Source: Parapedobacter lycopersici_A
Lineage (GTDB): Bacteria > Bacteroidota > Bacteroidia > Sphingobacteriales > Sphingobacteriaceae
NCBI RefSeq assembly: GCF_040395035.1
Contig: NZ_JBEBRB010000063.1
Location: forward strand, 1-13,905
Direction of reading: 5' to 3'
Length of the DNA: 13,905 nt
Made by a program: the position numbers and the translations under genes. Below are positions 4,637-12,028 of this stretch, piece after piece. The first letter of the stretch is position 1, and the number at the start of each line of letters is the position of its first letter. The notes under the pieces are model-generated. The model made no database searches, was not told the origin of the DNA, and saw nothing but the letters and a program-made list of their open reading frames with translations.

Positions 4637-7531
4637 ATGACGCCATTTCTTAAGCAAGTTGCGGAAGATTTACTGCATCGCTTCGGCGATGACCTGAAAG
4701 ACATTGCCGTGGTGCTGCCCAACAAGCGGCCGGCGGTATTTCTCCGGAAATACCTGGCTGGTCTCCACGGTCGGCCACTTTGGAGCCCCCAGTTTTTTAC
4801 CGTCCAGGAATTCTTCGCCCAGAGCACGACGGCATCACAAGCCAGTCCGCTTACCCAGTTTTTTGCGCTCCATTGCCTACACAACCAGCTGCTGCGGGAA
4901 GAAGGCCGGCCTGAGGAAACCCCGGACGAATTTTACCCGCTGGCAGAGACCATACTCAGTGATTTTGCCCAACTCGACTACGAACTGGTACCCCCTGTCG
5001 AAATATACGCCGAATTGCGTGATATCGCGTTGCTCCAGCAGCGATTCCCGCATTTATCTGCCGAACAGCAACGGTTTATGCAGCAATTCTGGGATTCGTT
5101 TTCAGCAGGCAAACAGACCGCTGTGCAGCAACAGTTTTTGCAACTCTGGGGGCGATTGCCCCAACTATACCTTCGGTTTAACGCAGAACTGGCCAACCGG
5201 CAGCTGATTACCACCGCCGGCATTTACCGCGCCCTCGCCGAAGGCACCGCACCCGCCGGGGATTTCATCCGGGATTACCGAAAGGCTGTGTTCGTTGGAT
5301 TCAATGCCCTCAACAAATGCGAGGCTACACTTTTTACACGGTGGCAAGAACAGGAACAGGCCCTTTTTTATTTTGATGCAGATGCGTATTACGTGGACGA
5401 TCCGCTGCAGGAAGCCGGCATGTTCCTCCGCCGCAACATTGTCCAGTATGGCCTGCGTAATGCGCTGGGCGATTTTCCCGCCGAATTGGGCTCGCGGGAT
5501 GAACCGATCGACATCGTGGCGGCTTCGGGCAGTATCGCTCAGGCCAAATGGCTTTCTACACAACTGCAGAATGACCCGGCGCCCAACGCATCACCTTCCC
5601 GGACAGCCATCATCCTTGCCGATGAAGGATTGCTTATTCCGGTGTTACAGAGCCTGCCCGACGGAACCCCTTTCAATATCACCATGGGCTATCCGCTGAT
5701 GCAGTCGCCGCTCTTCGGACTGATCGATCTGTGGCTCACCATCCAGCAATACCTTGACGGCAACCACGGTCGGTACGTGCACCACCTGGATGTAGTCGCC
5801 GTATTGGCGCACCCGCTGACCGGTGTCGCACCCACAGAGCGGCAGCAGCTCCAGCAGGCCATCCACGAAAATGAATGGCTGGACGTGCCTGTTGCGGCTT
5901 TGCGGCTGAAAACTGGCGGCTTTGCGGAGTTCTTTGCTCCGCAGGAAGGGGGTGCCGCGGTGCTGCTGGCGTTGCACCGGTTGCTGGAGGGGTTGTTACA
6001 ACAGCGCCAGGACAACGGCACATTGCGACACCTGGAGGCATCGCTCATGCTGGCAACCAAAAAGGCGCTTAACCTGCTACAGGAAGGGCTGGCCGACTAT
6101 ACGGAACTATCGGTTTCATTTCTCTGCCTGCTCGTCCGCAAAGCGCTCCAAAGTGTATCGGCTCCGATTGAGGGTGAGCCACTGAACGGGATACAGATTA
6201 TGGGGCTGCTGGAGAGCCGGTGCCTCGACTTTGATGAAGTATACCTCATCGGTGCCAACGAAGGCACGCTACCAAAAATTACCCTGGGTAACACCTTTAT
6301 CCCCGATTCCATCCGCCGTGCACACGGACTGCCCGTACTCGAAAACCAGGACGCCTTATCGGCCTACCTGTTTTACCGCCTGCTGCACACCCCACAACGT
6401 ATCACCTTTGTTTACAACCAGGTCGTAGACGATCGCAGCAGTGGCGAGTTAAGCCGTTTCGTGCGACAGCTGGCCTTTGAAAGCCGTTTCTCTTTCCGCC
6501 CGGCCATGCACCAGCAGCCGATAAAGGCAATGCCTGCACCACCAATGCTCCGTATCGCCAAAACCGGAGCGGTATGGAAGAAACTGCTAAAATATCTCGA
6601 CGCCTCGGACCCCGGTCGCTTAAGGCTGTCGGCCACCGCATTTACCACTTACGTCCAGTCACCGCTGCTGTTTTTCCTAAAATATGTGGCCGACATCAAG
6701 GAGCCCCCAAAAATGGCCGAAGAGTTTGAAATGAACAGGCTGGGCACGGTGGTGCATGGAGCCATGCAGCACATTTACGAAGACCTTCGTGACCGGGAGA
6801 ACCGGATAGACGCGGAAAGTATCCGCAGAAAACTGACGGAAGTACCCGCAATATGCCTGGCAGCACTCTCGGAAGCCACCTACGGGAGTCCTGGCAAAAT
6901 AACCGCGCCCAATAGCATGCAGCGTATCCTGCTTAAGATCGCAGTGGAGTATACCACGCTCTTCCTGTTGCACGACGCCAGCGAAGTGGCACCATTCCGG
7001 ATCATCGAACTGGAGAATGGGCAGGATTATACATTGGATATTCCCATTACGGTAAACGGGGGCGCATATACCGTGCGCCTTTACGGCATTATCGACCGGG
7101 TGGATGAGGTTGCTGGCAAAATCCGCATTGTGGACTATAAAACCGGTCGGGATGAGGTGAAGTTCCATAGCGAAGAGACCCTGTTTGCCCCCGCATCCGA
7201 AAAGAGCAACAAGGCCCTGCTGCAAACCCTGTTTTATACCTATATCTACGAACAGGTAACCGGGAGGACAGGCATTGAACCCCACCTGTATGTTGCCCGC
7301 AGGCTACGCCGGGAAGGTTCATTGTTTTATCGGAGCGGCCGCGGCCGCATTACCATGCAGGATGAATTCCTGGAACGTTTAAAGGACGGGTTTTCCGGTT
7401 TCCTCCGGGAAACCCTTGAAGAACTGTTTAACCCGGAAATACCGTTCGCCAATAATCCACAGGCGCCGCTATTCGACGGCGACCCCTACGGTGAATTCAT
7501 CGGCCGTGCGGCAGCATTGGAAGACGAGTAA
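4637..7531 (+). CDS. addB: AddB-like nuclease subunit, PD-(D/E)XK family, lacking the iron-sulfur cysteines
   Basis: A 964-residue partner of AddA. Its N-terminus (AVVLPNKRPAVFLRKYLA, 24-41) has no Walker A motif, so this subunit should not hydrolyse ATP; in Bacillus the AddB P-loop is present. The middle is a degenerate UvrD-like fold, with LIGANEGTLPK at 537-547. The C-terminal nuclease runs from about 660: RLSATAFTTYVQSPLLFFLK (663-682), RLGTVVHGAM with H707, a GIIDRVDE stretch with D820, IVDYKTG with D833 and K835, and Q863/Y867. These catalytic positions look intact. AddB-type nucleases normally carry a 4Fe-4S cluster held by one Cys in the tYxxCP segment and C-x2-C-x5-C near the end. 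Here those positions are S675, F946, D949 and I955 (DPYGEFIGR, 949-957), with spacing preserved and no Cys. GGAAGGA upstream of the ATG supports the start. Convergent with mrp, 9 bp away. Confidence 0.88.
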   Translation: MTPFLKQVAEDLLHRFGDDLKDIAVVLPNKRPAVFLRKYLAGLHGRPLWSPQFFTVQEFFAQSTTASQASPLTQFFALHCLHNQLLREEGRPEETPDEFYPLAETILSDFAQLDYELVPPVEIYAELRDIALLQQRFPHLSAEQQRFMQQFWDSFSAGKQTAVQQQFLQLWGRLPQLYLRFNAELANRQLITTAGIYRALAEGTAPAGDFIRDYRKAVFVGFNALNKCEATLFTRWQEQEQALFYFDADAYYVDDPLQEAGMFLRRNIVQYGLRNALGDFPAELGSRDEPIDIVAASGSIAQAKWLSTQLQNDPAPNASPSRTAIILADEGLLIPVLQSLPDGTPFNITMGYPLMQSPLFGLIDLWLTIQQYLDGNHGRYVHHLDVVAVLAHPLTGVAPTERQQLQQAIHENEWLDVPVAALRLKTGGFAEFFAPQEGGAAVLLALHRLLEGLLQQRQDNGTLRHLEASLMLATKKALNLLQEGLADYTELSVSFLCLLVRKALQSVSAPIEGEPLNGIQIMGLLESRCLDFDEVYLIGANEGTLPKITLGNTFIPDSIRRAHGLPVLENQDALSAYLFYRLLHTPQRITFVYNQVVDDRSSGELSRFVRQLAFESRFSFRPAMHQQPIKAMPAPPMLRIAKTGAVWKKLLKYLDASDPGRLRLSATAFTTYVQSPLLFFLKYVADIKEPPKMAEEFEMNRLGTVVHGAMQHIYEDLRDRENRIDAESIRRKLTEVPAICLAALSEATYGSPGKITAPNSMQRILLKIAVEYTTLFLLHDASEVAPFRIIELENGQDYTLDIPITVNGGAYTVRLYGIIDRVDEVAGKIRIVDYKTGRDEVKFHSEETLFAPASEKSNKALLQTLFYTYIYEQVTGRTGIEPHLYVARRLRREGSLFYRSGRGRITMQDEFLERLKDGFSGFLRETLEELFNPEIPFANNPQAPLFDGDPYGEFIGRAAALEDE

Positions 7532-7540
7532 GCGGTTTGC

Positions 7541-8602
7541 CTACGCGGTGGCCTGCCGGATGGCCAGCTGCTGGGCCACTTTTCCCGCGATGTCAACGAA
7601 AGCATGGGCCACGGGATTATCTTCATCCATCACCACAGGCAGTCCGCTATCGCCGGCGTCGCTGATGCTTTTTACCAGCGGTATTTCGCCAAGGAACGGT
7701 GCACTGTACCGTTCGGCCAGTTGTTTCCCGCCATCTTTTCCAAAGATGTAATACCGATGGTCGGGGAGCTCTGCCGGTGTAAAATAGGCCATGTTTTCGA
7801 CTACACCAAGCAGGGGAATGTTAATGGCATCCATCAGGAACATGCCGATGCCTTTGACCGCATCGGCAAGCGCCACCTGCTGGGGAGTGGTTACCACCAC
7901 GGCACCGGCAATGGGAAATCCCTGGGCTACAGTAATGTGCACGTCGCCTGTTCCAGGGGGCAGGTCAACCACCAGGTAATCCAGTTCACCCCAGTCCGCG
8001 TCATTGAACAGCTGCTTAACGGCGGTGCTTACCATCGGGCCACGCCAGGGAATGGCCTGATTCGGGTCGGTAAAGAAGCCGATGGACAGCAGTTTTATTC
8101 CGTATTTTTCAATCGGCTCAATTTTTGTTTTCCCGTCGGGTGTCTTCGAGGCCCTGGGCCTTGCCCCTTCCAGTCCGAACATAATGGGGAGCGAAGGGCC
8201 ATAAATATCGGCGTCTACCAGTCCTGTTTTTGCGCCGGTAGCGCTCAATGCCAGTGCCAGGTTAGCGGCAACGGTGGATTTACCAACTCCGCCCTTGCCG
8301 GAGGCGACGAGGATAATGTTCTTTATGTTGGGCAGCTGATTGCTTCCCAGACCAACCACGTTGGATGTCATATTGATTTCGACGGCAATCGTCTTGTCCA
8401 CAAACAGGGCAATGGCGTTCCGGCAGGCGTGTTCGATATGGCCCTTTAAGGGGCAGGCGGGGGTGGTGAGCACCACGTCGAACCGAATGGTTGTCGGCGT
8501 AATTTCGACATTGCGTATCATGTTCAACGTGACCAGGTCCTTTTTCAGGTCCGGTTCCTCTACGTGGCTCAGTGCGTGAAGTACTTGTTCTTTCGTGATC
8601 AT
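7541..8602 (-). CDS. mrp: Mrp/NBP35 (ApbC) family iron-sulfur carrier ATPase
   Basis: A 353-residue cytoplasmic P-loop ATPase of the Mrp/ApbC group, which binds and transfers Fe-S clusters to apoproteins. Residues 1-85 are a MIP18/DUF59 domain with TTPACPLK (47-54, Cys50), the usual cysteine-containing loop. The MRP domain follows: deviant Walker A SGKGGVGKST (101-110), DADIYGPS (130-137) and the switch motif DLPPGTGD (213-220). In most Mrp proteins ENM-x-x-F is followed by a CPxC-type pair that bridges a cluster between two subunits; here it reads ENMAYFTPAELPDH, without cysteines. I recall this as the usual form in Bacteroidota, so it is a lineage trait rather than damage. The gene stands alone on the minus strand, convergent with addB and divergent from the glycosyltransferase gene. 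The ATG at 8602 is preceded by a good -7 motif. Confidence 0.92.
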   Translation of the reverse strand: MITKEQVLHALSHVEEPDLKKDLVTLNMIRNVEITPTTIRFDVVLTTPACPLKGHIEHACRNAIALFVDKTIAVEINMTSNVVGLGSNQLPNIKNIILVASGKGGVGKSTVAANLALALSATGAKTGLVDADIYGPSLPIMFGLEGARPRASKTPDGKTKIEPIEKYGIKLLSIGFFTDPNQAIPWRGPMVSTAVKQLFNDADWGELDYLVVDLPPGTGDVHITVAQGFPIAGAVVVTTPQQVALADAVKGIGMFLMDAINIPLLGVVENMAYFTPAELPDHRYYIFGKDGGKQLAERYSAPFLGEIPLVKSISDAGDSGLPVVMDEDNPVAHAFVDIAGKVAQQLAIRQATA

Positions 8603-8626
8603 TATTCCAACCCGGGTTTATGCACA

Positions 8627-8634
8627 CAAAACTA
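8627..8634 (-). promoter_or_regulatory. Putative -7 element (TAGTTTTG) of mrp
   Basis: Read on the minus strand, TAGTTTTG matches TAnnTTTG exactly and lies 24 bp before the mrp ATG. A TTTG lies 14 bp further upstream, somewhat close for a -33 element. Confidence 0.45.
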
Positions 8635-8663
8635 CGTAAACATCCACACAAACTTGTCATGGC

Positions 8664-8696
8664 TTTGTTTTTAATAATAATTATGCCGTATTTTAT
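8664..8696 (+). promoter_or_regulatory. Putative promoter of the GT51 gene
   Basis: TTTG at 8664-8667 (-33) and TATTTTAT at 8689-8696 (-7, one or two mismatches to TAnnTTTG) are separated by 21 bp, which is suitable spacing. The predicted transcript start is about 15-20 bp before the ATG at 8720. It lies back to back with the mrp promoter in a 117-bp divergent region. Confidence 0.45.
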
Positions 8697-8719
8697 GCAA
8701 TGGATACACCCGTCAGGAT

Positions 8720-10789
8720 ATGAACAATTGGTTTAGCAGGTTCTTAACTAAAATCACCAAAAAACAGCTCATCATCGCGGGTATCGTTGCGGGCGTATTG
8801 CTGGTTGCGGGTGCCATCGCATTGGCCGTAATCTATCATAAACGGGAAAACCTGCTGACTACCGCCTTGGCTCGGATACAGTCTACCATGGCTGAGCGAT
8901 ACCAGGTCGACCTGGCCATTGATACCGCTTACTTCTCGGGGCTGAGCACGGTCACATTTCAGGGCGTCACGTTGACGCCGCAGGGACGGGAGCAGTTGAT
9001 GAAAGTCAGGGATATGTCCGTGCGCGTACGGTTATTCCCGCTGCTGGTGGGAAATATCAAGTTCGGCCAGCTGCGTATCTATGACACGGACCTCACGCTG
9101 GTCAAGAAAGACAGCGTAAGCAATTACGATTTTATCTTCCGCAAAGCGGATAGCACCGTAGTGGAGCCGGAAGTAAAAGCTCGCCCGGAGGTAAGCCTCG
9201 CCCAAGCGGCAAACCGGATGCTCAATGATGTTCTTTACAAGATTCCGAAGGACATGGAGCTGCGGAATTTTTCCTTCTCGTACCGCGACGACAGCACACA
9301 CCAGTATATCCGTATTCCAAAAGCAGATGTAGACCGGGGTAGCCTCACCTCGGCGGTATTCCTCAATGACAACAGCGCAGCCTGGCAGGTGAGCGGCACA
9401 CTGAACCCCGACCGGCGACAGCTGTCCATTAAGGTACATGCCAACGGCAAACGCATTGCCATTCCGTTGCTGGAGCGCAAATTCGGACTGGAATTGAGTT
9501 TTGATACCCTGGAGACACGCCTCCGTGACGTATTCTGGACGAATAACGAACTCCTGCATTTCACGGGAGAATGGGCGGTAAAAAACCTGACCATTAACCA
9601 CCGGCGTATCGCAGAGGAAGATATCGTATTTCCCGATGCGCATATGGATGCGGAACTGATCGTGGGCAACAGTCACGTGGAGCTGGCCAAAAAAACGGCT
9701 GTTACGGTTAAAAAGCTGACCGTGCATCCCTATATCCGTTATACAACCGCACCCAACGAGACGTATGCGCTGGGCATTGAAACACCCGAGATGGAAGCCC
9801 AGGATCTGTTTGATGCATTCCCGAAAGGGCTGTTCACCGCACTGGAAGGTATCCGCGTGTCCGGCAAAATCCAGTATCACCTGGACGCTTTTTTAGATAC
9901 TGACAACCCGGACAGCGTACGGTTCAACTCCAGCATGATGCAGGATAATTTCAAGGTGAATGCATGGGGCAACGCCAACATTCCAAAAATCAACACAACA
10001 TTCGTCTATACGCCGTACGAGAATGAAAAACCCGTCCGGGATATTGTTGTTGGTCCTGAAAACCCCGATTTCACCCCGATCGGCCAAATATCGCCTTACC
10101 TTAAGAACGCCATCCTTACAACGGAGGACCCCTCGTTTTATAGCCATAATGGATTCGTGGAGGAAGCCATACGGACATCGATCGCAACCAATTACAAGGC
10201 GCGGTCATTCAAACGGGGTGGGAGTACGATTTCGATGCAACTGGTAAAAAACGTATACCTCAACCGAAACAAAACCATGGTACGGAAGCTGGAGGAGATC
10301 CTCATCGTTTGGCTCATGGAAAGCACCCGTGCCGTCAGCAAAGACCGGATGTACGAGGTGTACCTGAATATTATTGAGTGGGGCCGGAACGTATACGGCA
10401 TCGGCGAAGCGGCAAGGTATTATTTCAGCAAACAGCCTTCGCAGCTAACCCTTGGCGAGAGCATTTACCTGGCCAGTATCGTACCCCGCCCAAAGACGGG
10501 TTTATATGCATTTACGTATTATGGCGGACTCAAACCCTATATTTCAAGTTATTTCCGCTACATCGGAAACATCATGGCACGGCGCGGATTAGCACCGGCG
10601 GATTCAACCGGCAGTTATGGGTTTTACGCCGTGAATGTAAGGGAAGCGCTTCGGCCGGACAAACCGGCGTCGGCAGACACGTTACAGCTGCAGATGCCCC
10701 AGCGCAATTTTGACGGTGAGCTGGAAGAAATCCGCGGGCTGCTCGACCGGATTTTCGGACCGGGCGACCCGGAAGAGGAGCTGCAGTAA
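8720..10789 (+). CDS. Membrane-anchored AsmA-like/GT51 peptidoglycan glycosyltransferase
   Basis: A 689-residue protein with one N-terminal membrane segment (about 17-39), so the rest should be periplasmic. Residues 50 to about 430 are rich in beta-strand-like sequence, with an AsmA/DUF748-like start (the DLAIDTAYFSGLSTVTFQGV region and the following RIYDTDLTLVKKD). Residues about 455-625 are a GT51 domain that would polymerise lipid II into glycan strands. Seen motifs are TEDPSFYSHNGF with Glu469 as candidate catalytic base, RGGSTISMQLVKN (499-511), and YLNIIEWG with Glu553 (548-555). SMQ replaces the commoner TQQ. There is no transpeptidase domain, so this is monofunctional, similar in that respect to MtgA but with a long extra N-terminal part. 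I recall this arrangement in other Bacteroidota. What the AsmA-like part binds is not known. It stands alone, with its own promoter. Confidence 0.85.
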   Translation: MNNWFSRFLTKITKKQLIIAGIVAGVLLVAGAIALAVIYHKRENLLTTALARIQSTMAERYQVDLAIDTAYFSGLSTVTFQGVTLTPQGREQLMKVRDMSVRVRLFPLLVGNIKFGQLRIYDTDLTLVKKDSVSNYDFIFRKADSTVVEPEVKARPEVSLAQAANRMLNDVLYKIPKDMELRNFSFSYRDDSTHQYIRIPKADVDRGSLTSAVFLNDNSAAWQVSGTLNPDRRQLSIKVHANGKRIAIPLLERKFGLELSFDTLETRLRDVFWTNNELLHFTGEWAVKNLTINHRRIAEEDIVFPDAHMDAELIVGNSHVELAKKTAVTVKKLTVHPYIRYTTAPNETYALGIETPEMEAQDLFDAFPKGLFTALEGIRVSGKIQYHLDAFLDTDNPDSVRFNSSMMQDNFKVNAWGNANIPKINTTFVYTPYENEKPVRDIVVGPENPDFTPIGQISPYLKNAILTTEDPSFYSHNGFVEEAIRTSIATNYKARSFKRGGSTISMQLVKNVYLNRNKTMVRKLEEILIVWLMESTRAVSKDRMYEVYLNIIEWGRNVYGIGEAARYYFSKQPSQLTLGESIYLASIVPRPKTGLYAFTYYGGLKPYISSYFRYIGNIMARRGLAPADSTGSYGFYAVNVREALRPDKPASADTLQLQMPQRNFDGELEEIRGLLDRIFGPGDPEEELQ

Positions 10790-10940
10790 AATGCCGCATG
10801 GGCTGCCTGCCACATTGCGGTTGAGGGGCTCATACGAAAAATGCGGAGTGGTTTTCTTGATACCGCTCAGGTATCCATCAATAAATAAACGGCTAATCAT
10901 CCATTGGGGTAATAAATGAAGATGAATTAATAGTTTTTAA

Positions 10941-11480
10941 ATGAAAATAACGATTGACCAGAAACAGTTTGAGCTGTTGATTGACTATCACCAGATCAAG
11001 AAGCGGATCCGGCTCATCGGCATTCAGCTGAATGTTACCTACGAAAACCAACATCCCGTTTTTATCGGGGTGCTGAATGGCTGCTTTATGTTTATGGCCG
11101 ACTTAATGAAGCAGATCCACATTGCATGCGAGCTTTCCTTCGTGAAGCTGGCGTCCTATACCGGTACAGAACGGCAGGCACGGGTAAAGGAGCTGATTGG
11201 CCTGGAGATGGATTTGGCTGGGCGCGACGTCGTGATTGTGGAAGATGTGGTGGACTCGGGAAACTCCCTGAAACATACGCTGGATATTATCCGAGACCAA
11301 CAGCCCAGGTCGGTCGCTGTATGCACCCTGTTGCTTAAACCGGATGCGCTGGTGCACCAATTTGATAACATCGCCTATGTGGGCTTCGAGATAGCCAACG
11401 ATTTTGTGATTGGCTATGGGCTGGACTACAACGGTGCCGGACGGACGTTCCCGGATATTTACCGGGAAGTAACAGGGTAA
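10941..11480 (+). CDS. hpt: Hypoxanthine phosphoribosyltransferase
   Basis: A 179-residue purine salvage enzyme that joins hypoxanthine or guanine to PRPP, giving IMP or GMP. Length and motifs fit bacterial HPRT: FIGVLNGCFMFMADL (41-55), the flexible-loop region SYTGTE (72-77), the PRPP-binding loop VIVEDVVDSGNSL (98-110) and the purine-recognition region GFEIANDFVIGYGLDY (148-163), followed by GRTFPDIYRE. The acidic pair E101/D102 and the catalytic Asp105 are all present. The start follows a 151-bp gap after the GT51 gene in which I see no clear terminator and no strong promoter, only an A/T-rich run before the ATG; readthrough from upstream cannot be excluded. It converges on the ATL gene with 24 bp between stops. 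Confidence 0.92.
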   Translation: MKITIDQKQFELLIDYHQIKKRIRLIGIQLNVTYENQHPVFIGVLNGCFMFMADLMKQIHIACELSFVKLASYTGTERQARVKELIGLEMDLAGRDVVIVEDVVDSGNSLKHTLDIIRDQQPRSVAVCTLLLKPDALVHQFDNIAYVGFEIANDFVIGYGLDYNGAGRTFPDIYREVTG

Positions 11481-11504
11481 TTTCCGGAACGCCGCGCATA
11501 GCCG

Positions 11505-11837
11505 CTACTCTTCACTGAGCGGGTCCCAAAAAACACGGCTAAAATCGGTTACCTGATCGTCAACAACGGTGACCCCCTCATTTTCAAGCAGCTGCTGCAT
11601 CAGCGTCGGGCTGCCGAAAGCCATTTTGCCGCTTAAAACGCCTATCCGGTTAACCACCCGATGGGCGGGAATGGGCGGGTTGGCGCGGTGTGCCGCGCGC
11701 ATGGCGTAGCCCACCATGCGGGAGGAGCCTGCCGTACCCAACGCACGAGCTATTGCGCCATAGGACGTCACCCGCCCTTCGGGAATCTGCCGGACCACTT
11801 GGTATACCTGTTCAAAAAAGTTGTCGTCTTGCCGCAT
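11505..11837 (-). CDS. Alkyltransferase-like protein (MGMT family, PAHR instead of PCHR)
   Basis: A 110-residue protein matching the DNA-binding domain of O6-alkylguanine-DNA alkyltransferase: FFEQVYQVVRQIPEGRVTSYG (7-27), the region SSRMVGYAMR (38-47) with a likely Arg finger (R40), and IPAHRVVNR (56-64). The acceptor Cys of the PCHR motif is Ala58, so the protein cannot take an alkyl group itself. This places it with the ATL proteins, which bind O6-alkylguanine, bend the DNA and pass the lesion to nucleotide excision repair. PAHR is, as I recall, the form in many Bacteroidota and in a Thermus ATL. A GTG at 11888 would extend the frame by 17 residues, but family length and a -7 element at 11843-11850 favour ATG 11837. 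That spacing could produce a leaderless message. Confidence 0.85.
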   Translation of the reverse strand: MRQDDNFFEQVYQVVRQIPEGRVTSYGAIARALGTAGSSRMVGYAMRAAHRANPPIPAHRVVNRIGVLSGKMAFGSPTLMQQLLENEGVTVVDDQVTDFSRVFWDPLSEE

Positions 11838-11842
11838 ACAGA

Positions 11843-11875
11843 CAAATATAATGGTTTCCGGATGCTTCTCCACAA
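11843..11875 (-). promoter_or_regulatory. Putative promoter of the ATL gene, possibly leaderless
   Basis: On the minus strand, TATATTTG (11850 down to 11843) is an exact TAnnTTTG match, with TTG (11875-11873) 22 bp upstream. Only five bases (TCTGT) separate the -7 element from the ATG at 11837, so transcription would begin at or next to the start codon. Confidence 0.5.
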
Positions 11876-11936
11876 TAAGCAGCGCCACAGTTTTTCACAT
11901 CGGGGCCATCCACCCAAAGCGTTGGGGCTGACAGGC

Positions 11937-11966
11937 CGCAGGAGGCTTATGCTTCGTGCTCCTGCG
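11937..11966. repeat. 8-bp perfect inverted repeat between the ATL and DUF4271 genes
   Basis: CGCAGGAG (11937-11944) and CTCCTGCG (11959-11966) are exact reverse complements around a 14-base spacer. No T-run follows in either direction. It lies just upstream of the putative DUF4271 promoter, so an operator is possible; a chance dyad is also possible. Confidence 0.5.
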
Positions 11967-11974
11967 TGAAATTA

Positions 11975-12006
11975 TTTCGCATTCTGATCAATTCGCGCTA
12001 ATTTTA
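11975..12006 (+). promoter_or_regulatory. Putative promoter of the DUF4271 gene
   Basis: TTTC (11975-11978) and TAATTTTA (11999-12006) are 20 bp apart and each differs by one base from TTTG and TAnnTTTG. The predicted start is about 15-20 bp before the ATG at 12029. Confidence 0.35.
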
Positions 12007-12028
12007 CGGCCATATCGAAGCCAGGTCA

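Noticed and set aside
7335..7348. GC-only 14-bp palindrome GCGGCCGCGGCCGC
   Set aside because: Two overlapping NotI-type sites arising from Gly-Arg codons (SGRGR) in addB; no loop, no positional sense, probably chance.
7604..8449. A 281-codon open frame on the + strand opposite mrp
   Set aside because: It lies entirely antisense to a gene with clear family motifs, its translation has no recognisable domain, and its composition is what the reverse of an Mrp coding frame gives.
9032..9880. A 282-codon open frame on the - strand opposite the GT51 gene
   Set aside because: Fully antisense to a well-supported gene; no motif, no ribosome site, unremarkable low-information sequence.
10790..10940. 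Possible terminator or promoter between the GT51 gene and hpt
   Set aside because: CCGCAT (10794-10799) can pair with ATGCGG (10841-10846), but the loop is over 40 bases and the stem is only 6 bp; no clean -7/-33 pair is seen either.
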